Source: Methanoregulaceae archaeon UBA288 (GTDB lineage Archaea > Halobacteriota > Methanomicrobia > Methanomicrobiales > Methanospirillaceae). From it: a DNA stretch of 7,038 nucleotides. The notes under the pieces are model-generated. The model was not told where the DNA came from. It saw nothing but the letters and a program-made list of their open reading frames with translations, and did not search any database. A program made the position numbers and the translations under genes. Within the stretch, counting starts at the first letter, position 1; the number at the start of each line of letters is the position of its first letter. The stretch spans positions 1,214 through 8,251 of the forward strand of contig DAEF01000219.1 of assembly GCA_002495225.1 (NCBI GenBank). The letters run 5' to 3'. This document shows, in pieces, positions 1 through 5,545 of this stretch.

Positions 1-275
1 TTCTGCCCGCGGAGGAGCATCTGGAGCCGGGTGTTCGGCAGGGCTTCCTTGAGCCGGCGGAGCCGTTCCCACGGGTCTTCGGCGAGGAACCGGATGCACG
101 TGTCGAAGGTCGCGCCGCCCCACGCCTCGACCGACCAGAACCCGGCACGGTCGAGAAGCCGGGCCAGCGGCAGCATGTCTTCGGTTCGAAGACGAGTGGC
201 GATAAGCGACTGATGGGCGTCCCGCAGGGTCGTATCGGTAATATTAAGCGGTTTTTTGGGAATCGCAGCACTCAT
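1..275 (-). CDS. pycB: pyruvate carboxylase subunit B, N-terminal part (runs off the left edge)
   Basis: The first 91 codons of a gene that continues beyond base 1. The protein opens with a short Ala/Pro/Lys lead and then ITDTTLRDAHQSL (residues 12-24) and EAWGGATFD (50-58), hallmarks of the carboxyltransferase TIM barrel shared by pyruvate carboxylase, oxaloacetate decarboxylase alpha and transcarboxylase 5S; D19 is the expected metal ligand. In methanogens this architecture is PycB, which transfers CO2 from carboxybiotin to pyruvate to make oxaloacetate and normally ends in the biotinylated domain; that end is outside the window. The ATG at 275 is supported by a GAGAGGT ribosome site at 281-287. 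The gene lies 45 bp after the biotin transporter operon, a sensible place for the biotin-consuming enzyme. The biotin carboxylase subunit (pycA) is not in the window. An oxaloacetate decarboxylase alpha chain cannot be excluded from this fragment alone, but the methanogen context favours PycB. Confidence 0.88.
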   Translation of the reverse strand, partial: MSAAIPKKPLNITDTTLRDAHQSLIATRLRTEDMLPLARLLDRAGFWSVEAWGGATFDTCIRFLAEDPWERLRRLKEALPNTRLQMLLRGQ

Positions 276-320
276 CGCGGACCTCTCGGCTGTTACTGTG
301 ATAAAAGCCGGAAGAGCTGT

Positions 321-977
321 TCACAATGATAGTATAAAAATATCGCGCGGTCCGGCGAGCGCGGCGACCAGGATGGCCAGCGCGACACCGGCGGCGGCGA
401 GGTCCGTGCGGGTGAACCGGAACCGCGGGACGAGCACGCCGCCGCCGGAATAGCCGCGGAGAGCGAGCAGGCGGGCCAGTTCGCGGCTGCGGCGGAGCTC
501 GGCAAAGAGGAGGGCAGTGCCGATCGCGAACCACCGGGGCACGGCGCGCAGCCGCTTCTGGGCGACCGCGATCCGGATCTCCGTGAGGTCGGCGGCGGCC
601 GCCCGCAGGGATCCGAGGGCGAGCTCGCCGACGAGGCCGAGGTCGAACCCGGCGCGGGGGAGGCCGATACGCGCGCCGAGCCAGGCCCCGAGGTCCAGGA
701 GGTCGCCGTCCCGCTGGTCAGCGTAGGCGTACGCCGCGATGAGGAGGACGCCCGAACAGCGGACGAGGTACGAGACGCCGTCGCCCCCCGAGAGCCCGGT
801 CGCGAGGGCCGCGAGCAGGACCGTGACCCCGAGGTAGAGGACCGTGGTGGAGGCGGGCAGGGCCCGGCGCGTGAAGACGAGCCACCAGAGCGTGGCCAGG
901 GCCGTGCCCGGGACCGATGCGAACGCGGCCACCGAGAGCGCGGCGACCGAGACGAGGCGGAGGCGCGGGTCGTCCAT
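321..977 (-). CDS. ecfT: ECF transporter T component (BioN/EcfT), biotin uptake
   Basis: A 218-residue membrane protein, the usual size for the transmembrane coupling subunit of energy-coupling-factor vitamin importers. Hydrophobic segments are visible at about residues 9-33, 45-63, 69-84 and 192-208. Between them lies the polar helical region that in this family touches the ATPases: a basic AVAQKRLR stretch near 137-144, then RRSRELARLLALRGY (162-176), whose final LRG matches the second Arg-containing coupling motif of EcfT. The ATG at 977 is chosen because it overlaps the stop of the upstream ATPase by one base (TGATG), implying translational coupling. It is the last gene of bioY-ATPase-ATPase-T, so its job is most likely biotin import; it could also serve other S components encoded elsewhere. 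The end of the gene is unusually A/T-rich because it carries the pycB promoter. Confidence 0.87.
   Translation of the reverse strand: MDDPRLRLVSVAALSVAAFASVPGTALATLWWLVFTRRALPASTTVLYLGVTVLLAALATGLSGGDGVSYLVRCSGVLLIAAYAYADQRDGDLLDLGAWLGARIGLPRAGFDLGLVGELALGSLRAAAADLTEIRIAVAQKRLRAVPRWFAIGTALLFAELRRSRELARLLALRGYSGGGVLVPRFRFTRTDLAAAGVALAILVAALAGPRDIFILSL
331..340 (-). promoter_or_regulatory. TATA-like box for pycB
   Basis: On the minus strand the sequence reads TTTTTATACT inside an A/T-rich island in otherwise very GC-rich DNA. It sits in the last codons of the T-component gene. A start about 25 bases downstream would give pycB a leader of about 35 nt containing its ribosome site. This suggests that pycB can be transcribed apart from the transporter operon. 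A second weaker box, CTTTTATCAC at 299-308, would leave almost no leader. Confidence 0.45.
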
Positions 978-1540
978 CAGGCCCCAACGACGCGTCCGCC
1001 CGCGATCCGCCACCGTGCCGCGCCCGCCGGCAGGTACCGATCGGCGTGGGTCATCACGATCGTCACGCCTCCGCGCCCCGCGAGCGCCCGTGCGAGCCCG
1101 ACGCGGGCCGGGACGTCGAGCGAGGCGAAGGGCTCGTCCAGGACGAGCAGATCGGCGTCGGTCGCGAGAGCGCACCCGAGCACGAGCCGCTTCTGCTCGC
1201 CCCGGGAGAGGCGGAAGGGGTCCCGGCCGCTCCGTGAGGCGAGGCCGATCCGGTCGAGGAGCGCCGGGTCGGCCCCCCAGGAGGCGATTTCGGCTCCGAC
1301 CGTGGCGCCCGTGAGGTGGTGGTCCGGCGACTGCAGCACCAGGAGGGGGCGGGAGACCCTCTCCATGCGGACGGCGCCGGAGACCGGCTCGAGCTCGCCG
1401 GCGATGGCGAGTGCGAGCGTGGACTTGCCCGACCCGATCCGGCCGGTGACGACGTGGACGCCCGGGCCGAACGAGCAGTCGGCCTCGAGCCTGAACGAAC
1501 CGCGTTCGAGCGCGACCCGGTCGAGGCGGACCGAGCTCAC
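977..1540 (-). CDS. ecfA: ECF transporter ATPase, second of two (BioM/EcfA type)
   Basis: A 187-residue ABC ATPase, somewhat short for the family, with every catalytic motif present: Walker A GRIGSGKS (33-40), Q-loop Gln in LQSPDHHL (69-76), signature LSRGEQKR (111-118), Walker B LLVLDEP (131-137), D-loop SLD (140-142) and switch His in MTHAD (163-167). It powers vitamin import on the cytoplasmic face. The signature has Arg in place of the first Gly of LSGGQ. The start is taken as the GTG at 1540, which overlaps the stop of the preceding ATPase by four bases (GTGA) and follows a G-rich ribosome-site-like run at 1543-1550. The reading frame is open further upstream, but that part would overlap the first ATPase and does not look like protein of this family. 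The stop overlaps the ATG of the T component. Confidence 0.88.
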   Translation of the reverse strand: MSSVRLDRVALERGSFRLEADCSFGPGVHVVTGRIGSGKSTLALAIAGELEPVSGAVRMERVSRPLLVLQSPDHHLTGATVGAEIASWGADPALLDRIGLASRSGRDPFRLSRGEQKRLVLGCALATDADLLVLDEPFASLDVPARVGLARALAGRGGVTIVMTHADRYLPAGAARWRIAGGRVVGA

Positions 1541-2184
1541 GCCGCCCCCCCTTCCCACGCATCGAAGAGGGAGAGCGCGGCGCCGCCCTCCGCGGCAACC
1601 ACCCCTCCCTCGAGAACGATCGCGTGGTCCGCGCCGGCCGCGATCGCGGGGTCGTGCGTCGACCAGAGGACGTACCGGGCGCCGGAATTCCGGACAACCG
1701 GTATGAGCCCGGCGAGGGTCTCCCGGTCGAGGTGGCCGTCGAACTCGTCGAGGGCGAGGACGGTCGGGGCGCCGGCGAGGCCGGCCGCGAGCGCGACCAC
1801 GCTCTGCTCGCCCCCCGAGAGGGTCCGCGTCGACCGGTCGAGGAGCCCTGCGGCCCCGGTCAGCCGCGCGGCGTGCAGCACGCACCGGTCCACCGCCTGG
1901 GGCGGGAGACGGGCGAAGCGGCCGCTCGAGGCGAGCTCGTCCGCGACCCGGGAGAAGAGGAGAGAGCGGTCGGAAGAGGCCGACACCCAGCCCGCGTCGG
2001 TCTCGCGGGGGGCAAGGCCGTCCACGAGCACCGTCCCCGCGTCGGGGAGAAGGAGGCCGCAGCAGACCTCGAGGAGGGTCGTCTTGCCCGCGCCGTTCAG
2101 CCCGATCACGGCGGTCAGGCCGGGGGGGAGCGTGATCGACGGCACCCGGAGGTTCCGGGCCGCGAGGTCGCGGATCTCGATCAT
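1537..2184 (-). CDS. ecfA: ECF transporter ATPase, first of two (BioM/EcfA type)
   Basis: A 215-residue ABC ATPase. Visible motifs are Walker A GLNGAGKT (28-35), a perfect LSGGEQ signature (122-127), Walker B VLALDEF (142-148), LD at 152-153 and switch His in STHD (175-178). The Q-loop is unusual: where a Gln is expected before the first alpha-helical segment the sequence reads VSASSDRSLLF (67-77). Walker B is followed by DEFDGHLD rather than the common DEPTSGLD. With the next ATPase it probably forms a heterodimer in which the two sites are not equivalent, as in EcfA/EcfA' modules. The ATG at 2184 overlaps the stop of bioY by four bases (ATGA) and is preceded by a strong GGAGGAG ribosome site at 2187-2193 within the end of bioY. 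Its dedication to biotin is inferred from the operon. Confidence 0.88.
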   Translation of the reverse strand: MIEIRDLAARNLRVPSITLPPGLTAVIGLNGAGKTTLLEVCCGLLLPDAGTVLVDGLAPRETDAGWVSASSDRSLLFSRVADELASSGRFARLPPQAVDRCVLHAARLTGAAGLLDRSTRTLSGGEQSVVALAAGLAGAPTVLALDEFDGHLDRETLAGLIPVVRNSGARYVLWSTHDPAIAAGADHAIVLEGGVVAAEGGAALSLFDAWEGGAA

Positions 2185-2696
2185 CGCTCCTCCAGGCGCT
2201 GGCCGAGCGCGTACGCGGCGGCAGTCTTCAGGGCGTCGCCCAGGATGAACGGGAGCGCGCCCACGGCGAGGGCTGCCGGCAGCGTCGTCCCGGCCGAGAA
2301 GACGAGCCAGCCCGCCCCGCAGAGGTAGACGGCGAGCCCCCCGAGCACGAGCCCGGCCGCGCGGACCGGGCGTTCGCGGCGTTCGTATGCGAACCCGGCA
2401 ACGAGCCCCGCGACGACGAAGCCGGCGATAAAGCCGCCGGTCGGACCGAGGAGGACGCCAACGCCGGCGAGGCCGTTGTGGAAGACGGGGAGGCCGAGCG
2501 CGCCGAGCAGGAGGTAGCAGAGCGGGGGCAGGAAGCCCCAGCGGCGGAGCAGGACCCCCGAGAGCAATACGAAGAGCGTCTGGAGCGTCAGCGGGACCGG
2601 GACGAACGGGATCGAGACCCAGGCCCCGGCCCCGATCAGGGCCACCAGGGTCGCCGTCAGGGCCGCCCGCTCGGCCCGCGCTGTATCGCCGAACAT
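2181..2696 (-). CDS. bioY: biotin-binding S component of ECF transporter
   Basis: A 171-residue, very hydrophobic protein that fits BioY along its whole length. The family pattern is clear: IPFVPVPLTLQTLFVLLSG (29-47), the YLLLGALGLPVF segment (61-72) followed by N74, LLGPTGGFIAGF (82-93) and PFILGDALK (149-157). The D154-x-x-K157 pair and N74 correspond to residues known to contact biotin in bacterial BioY. It binds biotin outside the membrane and hands it in by toppling against the T component. First gene of a tightly overlapping four-gene operon. The ATG at 2696 has only a weak ribosome site (GAGCGG, 2704-2709); an in-frame TTG two codons upstream is a less likely start. The start codon lies inside a palindromic operator, so this operon is probably shut off by BirA when biotin is sufficient. 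Confidence 0.93.
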   Translation of the reverse strand: MFGDTARAERAALTATLVALIGAGAWVSIPFVPVPLTLQTLFVLLSGVLLRRWGFLPPLCYLLLGALGLPVFHNGLAGVGVLLGPTGGFIAGFVVAGLVAGFAYERRERPVRAAGLVLGGLAVYLCGAGWLVFSAGTTLPAALAVGALPFILGDALKTAAAYALGQRLEER

Positions 2697-2728
2697 CGTC
2701 AACCGCTCGAAAAAAGTTGGTTGACGAT
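2695..2728. promoter_or_regulatory. predicted BirA operator at the bioY start
   Basis: Perfect 10-bp inverted repeat: ATCGTCAACC at 2695-2704, a 14-bp spacer, and GGTTGACGAT at 2719-2728. The inner nine bases of each arm match the known BirA operator arms (TTGTAAACC and GGTTTACAA) at seven of nine positions, and the 14-bp spacer is in the known 14-16 range. The neighbouring birA encodes a helix-turn-helix domain, so a cognate regulator is adjacent. The left arm contains two bases of the bioY ATG and the right arm lies just downstream of a TATA-like element, so bound BirA would cover the transcription start. The palindrome is seen directly; the regulator assignment is inference from layout and neighbours. 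Confidence 0.8.
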
Positions 2729-2730
2729 AC

Positions 2731-2738
2731 GGATTAAG
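2731..2738 (-). promoter_or_regulatory. TATA-like box for the bioY operon
   Basis: On the minus strand the sequence reads CTTAATCC, about 40 bases before the bioY ATG and directly upstream of the inverted repeat. A start about 25 bases downstream would fall in the spacer of the operator. The match to an archaeal TATA box is modest; the position relative to operator and gene is the main support. Confidence 0.4.
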
Positions 2739-2773
2739 CCATCCGCCGCGGCACAGCGGAGAGAGAGGGGGTA

Positions 2774-3754
2774 TCAGGTATGGAAGAGATCGCCCGCGAT
2801 CACGCGCTCGACCCGGCCGTTCTCTTTCCTGACCAGCAGGGCCCCGTACTCGTCGATGTCGATCGCCTCCCCGTCGAAGGACTTCGTCAGGGTGTTCACG
2901 CGCACGTGCTGGTCGAGCGTGGAGGACATCGACTTCCACTCACGGATGATCGCGTCGTACTCCTGGGCCTCGAGCAGGTCGTAGTGCCGTTCGAACTCAC
3001 GGAGCAGGCGGGCCAGGAGCCCGGCGCGGTCGACCTCCTGCTCGAGCTCCGACCGCAGGGTCGTGACACCCCGCTGCAGGTCCGGCGAGAGCACGGACGG
3101 GTCAAAGTTGGCGTCGATACCGATCCCGAGCAGGCAGTAATGGATCTCGTCTGCCTCGGCATCGAGCTCGAGGAGGACGCCCGCGACCTTCTTGTCCCCG
3201 ATGAAGATGTCGTTCGGCCACTTGATCATGGCCCCGAGCCCGAGATCGCGCCGGATTGCCCGGGCCACAGCGACCGCCCCGACCATGGTGATCATGAAGA
3301 CGTGGTCGATCGGGATAGTGGGGGTAAGGATGATCGTGATCCAGATCCCCCCCTCGGGCGAGACCCAGGCCCGCCCGAGCCGGCCCACCCCGCCGGTCTG
3401 CTCCTCGGCGATCACGACCCGGCCGTGGAGCCCCGCACGGTCACCCCCGGCAGCGAGCCACCGGGCCACGTCGTTCGTGGACGGCGTGGTCGGGAGGTAC
3501 GTGATCTGCTGCCCGATCACGCGGGTCTTGAGGTGCTTCTTGACCTCGTACGGGAGGAGACGCCCGCTGCTCTTGACGAGCGTGTACCCGTCCTTCTGCG
3601 ACGAGAGGATCACGTACCCCTGCTCACGCAGCTCCTGGATCTGCTTCCAGACTGCAGAACGGGTCACGCCGAGCTCGCCGGCGAGGGTCTCGCCCGAGAC
3701 CGGGCCTTTCGCCTCTTCGAGGAGACGGATCGTCCGGTAGAGCGACTCCTTCAT
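2774..3754 (-). CDS. birA: bifunctional biotin-protein ligase and biotin-responsive repressor BirA
   Basis: A 326-residue protein of the two-function BirA type, about the length of E. coli BirA. Residues 1-62 form a winged helix-turn-helix (VSGETLAGELGVTRSAVWKQI at about 19-39 is the DNA-binding unit). The ligase domain follows: STNDVAR (92-98), the biotinyl-AMP loop QTGGVGRLGRAW (119-130), KWPNDIFIGDKKVAGVLLE (178-196) with the active Lys in KWPND, and GIGIDAN (210-216). The C-terminal SH3-like domain spans about 283-326. It activates biotin with ATP and attaches it to the carrier lysine, here presumably of PycB, and is predicted to repress the bioY operon through the palindrome just downstream. 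The first Arg of the GRGRRGR loop is Val123, a position that varies in archaeal ligases. The ATG at 3754 overlaps the stop of the DUF2111-like gene by four bases (ATGA), with a GGGGAG stretch a few bases before it. Confidence 0.95.
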   Translation of the reverse strand: MKESLYRTIRLLEEAKGPVSGETLAGELGVTRSAVWKQIQELREQGYVILSSQKDGYTLVKSSGRLLPYEVKKHLKTRVIGQQITYLPTTPSTNDVARWLAAGGDRAGLHGRVVIAEEQTGGVGRLGRAWVSPEGGIWITIILTPTIPIDHVFMITMVGAVAVARAIRRDLGLGAMIKWPNDIFIGDKKVAGVLLELDAEADEIHYCLLGIGIDANFDPSVLSPDLQRGVTTLRSELEQEVDRAGLLARLLREFERHYDLLEAQEYDAIIREWKSMSSTLDQHVRVNTLTKSFDGEAIDIDEYGALLVRKENGRVERVIAGDLFHT

Positions 3755-4173
3755 GAACGGGGCTCCCCGTACGGCCCCCCGACGGGGCAGAAGCCCGTTC
3801 CGCAGACCTCGCGGACGAGGTCGGACTGCTGCTCCATCAGGGACGCGAGGTCGAAGATGCCAGTGATGTCGACCACGCCGATCGCGGCGATGGTCGCGCC
3901 CGTCGAATCTTGGACCGGGACCACGATGACCGGGGTGCCGCGGTACGGCCCGGACTCCGGGCGGACGCGCCGCGCCTCGTTCGCCGCCAGCACCTCCTCG
4001 AGTATCGGTCCCGAGTACGCATCGTCCACGACCCTCCCTGCTTCTATGCGGAGGCCGGGACGCTCACGGGAGCGGGCAGTCACGGGCAGGCGGTTGAGGA
4101 GCTCGTGGAGCGCCATCATGATGGGTCGGAGTGCGCGGGCATCGGCCGCGGCGGAGATCTCGTACGTCTCCAT
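3751..4173 (-). CDS. DUF2111-like methanogen protein of unknown function
   Basis: A 140-residue soluble protein, no signal peptide or membrane segment. It resembles the DUF2111 family of methanogens from recognisable blocks: LHELLNRLPVTARSRERPGLRIE (22-44), SGPILEEVLAANE (54-66), then a sensor-like beta stretch YRGTPVIVVPVQD (77-89) and AAIGVVDITGIFDLASLMEQQ (96-116). The stretch from 77 to 105 has the look of a small PAS/GAF-like ligand pocket, but that is my impression, not a family fact. Function is not known. Near the C terminus two Cys (124, 129) sit in CGTGFCP. The ATG at 4173 has an AAGGTGA ribosome site at 4178-4184. It overlaps birA by four bases and is the promoter-proximal gene, so its production is tied to that of the biotin ligase; whether it acts in biotin metabolism is open. 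Confidence 0.78.
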   Translation of the reverse strand: METYEISAAADARALRPIMMALHELLNRLPVTARSRERPGLRIEAGRVVDDAYSGPILEEVLAANEARRVRPESGPYRGTPVIVVPVQDSTGATIAAIGVVDITGIFDLASLMEQQSDLVREVCGTGFCPVGGPYGEPRS

Positions 4174-4211
4174 GGGCTCACCTTCTCGTCCTGATCGTTG
4201 ACGGACAGTTA

Positions 4212-4219
4212 GAATAAGG
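4212..4219 (-). promoter_or_regulatory. TATA-like box for the DUF2111-birA operon
   Basis: On the minus strand AAACCTTATTCT spans this site, with CCTTATTC as the TATA-like core and purine-rich AAA before it as a possible BRE. It is about 40 bases ahead of the ATG at 4173, leaving room for a short leader with the AAGGTGA ribosome site. Confidence 0.4.
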
Positions 4220-4276
4220 TTTCCCCGTGACGCGCCAGCGAAGTCCGCGTTTTCCTTTCACGCCGTGTGCGATCCG

Positions 4277-4286
4277 CTCATAAAGG
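4277..4286 (+). promoter_or_regulatory. TATA-like box before the integrase remnant
   Basis: The plus strand reads GCTCATAAAG about 25 bases before the ATG at 4307, with no ribosome site between. That spacing would give a leaderless or nearly leaderless transcript, common in archaea. The region between this box and the one at 4212-4219 would be a divergent promoter. Confidence 0.33.
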
Positions 4287-4306
4287 GGTGGCCTCGACCC
4301 TGTATC

Positions 4307-4822
4307 ATGGCTGAGTGACCCATCGAGGATTTCCTCTCGATCTATCCCAGGGCAGGCACCCGGCGAGCGTACGCCTCCGCCGTGCGCTCATTCCTCGATC
4401 GCATCTACGGGCCGCAACGCCGGCAGGACGGCCGGACCTACTCGACCCCCAGCGACCAGATCCGGTACGAGGACCTCGCCGCCGCTTACCTCTCCGCCGA
4501 GCACCACGTGACCGTCCTGATCCCGGCCGAGTACAAGGCGCTGAAAGACCAGGTGTCCGACCGGCTCGCGGCCCACTCGGAGATCCTGGAGAGCGTGGTA
4601 CTGGATAATGTGCAGCTCAAGGGCCGGGTGAAGGACCTCGAACGACAGAACGCGACGATCCTCGAAGCCGCCGAGGCCCTGAAGGCGGTGACCGAGCACC
4701 CGCTCCGGCTCGAACGTCTGCGCGAGCGCGGCCACCAGGCCGAACGCGACGGGTCACCAGGGCGGCGACCTGGGTCAGGACTTCCGATCTCAGTGTCATG
4801 GTTGTTCCCGAGGCCCCCTTGA
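4307..4822 (+). pseudogene. tyrosine recombinase (integrase) remnant, nonsense and internal deletion
   Basis: Read from the ATG at 4307 the frame gives Met-Ala-Glu, a TGA stop at codon 4 (4316-4318), then continues open in the same frame: PIEDFLSIYPRAGTRRAYAS, VRSFLDRIYG, which is a typical core-binding N-terminal domain of XerC/D-like integrases. After about 60 codons it passes, near 4490-4511, straight into EHHVTVLIPAEYKALKDQ and a long coiled coil (about 4517-4681), which looks like the tail that follows the catalytic Tyr in related archaeal integrases. The whole catalytic R-H-R-Y domain is missing, so it cannot recombine. The last 30-odd codons, rich in Arg/Gly/Pro, may be out of the original frame. 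UGA recoding as selenocysteine is not expected in Methanomicrobiales. The only other possible start in frame is a GTG at 4382 without ribosome site. The integrase assignment rests on the N-terminal block; the deletion is inferred. Confidence 0.65.
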
Positions 4823-4984
4823 CGAATGGCCGGAGATTAATAGTTCGATGTCCCGTGAACCTCTCGCGGCCGGCGCATCGGTGTATCCGACCATGTGTGA
4901 AAGATACGGACGCGGCCCCTCCACCCCTCCCCGGTACCGGCGTGGCGGTCGGACGGGGCGCAAGACAGCAGCGGGAGGCCGGCG

Positions 4985-5232
4985 ATGACCCGGGGCCAGA
5001 TCACGTTCAGGCTCGACCCGTGCATCGAGGCGCGGATCCGGGAGCTGGTGGCCGAGGGCGAGTTCCGGACCGTCAGCGACTTCGTGAACCTGGCGATCCT
5101 GCAGAAGTTCGAGTTCGACCGGATCCCGGTTGACGGCGGGATGATCGGCTCCGACCGCTCAACAGGTTCTTCGACTCGCCGCGGGGGCGCCAGCGGCTCC
5201 GGGAAGCGGTGCTGGAGGCGATGGGCAGGTAA
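4985..5232 (+). pseudogene. ribbon-helix-helix DNA-binding protein, one-base frameshift
   Basis: The ATG at 4985 has a strong GGGAGG ribosome site at 4973-4978. The first 57 residues form a clean ribbon-helix-helix unit: strand QITFRL (5-10), helix IEARIRELVAEG, turn, helix TVSDFVNLAILQKFEFD. Such small dimeric proteins are autorepressors of phages, plasmids and toxin-antitoxin pairs. Around 5155-5158 the coding signal moves to another frame: adding one C to GACCGCTC would give D-P-L-N-R followed by FFDSPRGRQRLREAVLEAMG, ending at TAA 5230-5232, an 82-residue protein of normal size. Without correction the frame runs on to 5515 as a 176-residue product whose last 119 residues are Arg/Gly-rich and unlike protein. 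It is either a recent pseudogene or a sequencing error. No target is known; it may regulate itself or the lost element. Confidence 0.62.
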
Positions 5233-5545
5233 CCGCGCCGACACGGGTCGGGGCTGCAGGACGGCCTCGTCCTCTCCATGCTACCGGGGCCAATTTGCAG
5301 AGCACACCCCGGGAGAACGGGGACGGAGACCAGTATCCCGCCGACAACCGGGTCTGCGTCGTCGCGGACCGCCGGATTCGGTCGACGAGGCCACCCCCGT
5401 CTGTTCACAGTGTGAACATGGCCGACGTCACGGCGGGGACTGCCTGCCGTCTCCGGCGATGGACTGGGAGGGGGCCTCGATCACCGGGGCGTACCGGCGG
5501 CGGACGTATCGATAGCCTCATTGTTCCCGCAGAGTACTATCACGT
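5233..5545 (+). other. intergenic stretch of about 310 bp without a confident gene
   Basis: I see no complete gene here. Bases 5398-5514 read in one frame contain CSQCEHGRRHGGDC followed by LPSPAMDWEGASITGAY and end at TAG 5512-5514; codons after about 5440 mostly end in G or C, as in genes of this genome. No in-frame ATG, GTG or TTG precedes it in the local stretch, so it may be the end of a decayed small Cys-containing protein. The same bases hold the palindrome TGTTCAC-AGT-GTGAACA at 5402-5418. The right end carries the promoter of the secreted protein. Confidence 0.4.
5506..5515 (+). promoter_or_regulatory. TATA-like box for the secreted repeat protein
   Basis: GTATCGATAG lies about 35 bases before the ATG at 5546, in a short A/T-richer patch. 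A start about 25 bases downstream would leave a leader of about 10 nt; no clear ribosome site is seen before the ATG. The match is loose. Confidence 0.3.

Noticed and set aside
276..330. BirA-like operator in front of pycB
   Set aside because: TTGTGAACA on the minus strand resembles one arm, but no matching second arm is found 14-16 bases away.
978..1697. Long open frame continuous with the T component
   Set aside because: It is the shadow of the two ATPase genes in high-GC DNA; the TGATG overlap at 975-979 fixes the true start at 977.
1541..1885. In-frame extension upstream of the second ATPase
   Set aside because: It lies wholly over the first ATPase in another frame, is Arg/Pro-rich, and the GTG at 1540 with a GTGA overlap gives a normal N-terminus.
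3379..3390. Val in place of the first Arg in the biotinyl-AMP loop of BirA as a sign of inactivity
   Set aside because: The loop Gly residues, the second Arg, and KWPND are kept, and this position varies in archaeal biotin ligases.
2780..4201. Plus-strand open frame of 473 codons opposite birA and the DUF2111-like gene
   Set aside because: It is antisense to two well-recognised proteins and its product has no recognisable motif; long antisense frames are expected at this GC content.
4316..4318. In-frame TGA as selenocysteine codon
   Set aside because: Selenocysteine coding is not expected in Methanomicrobiales, the position is codon 4 of an integrase fragment, and no stem-loop of that kind is seen.
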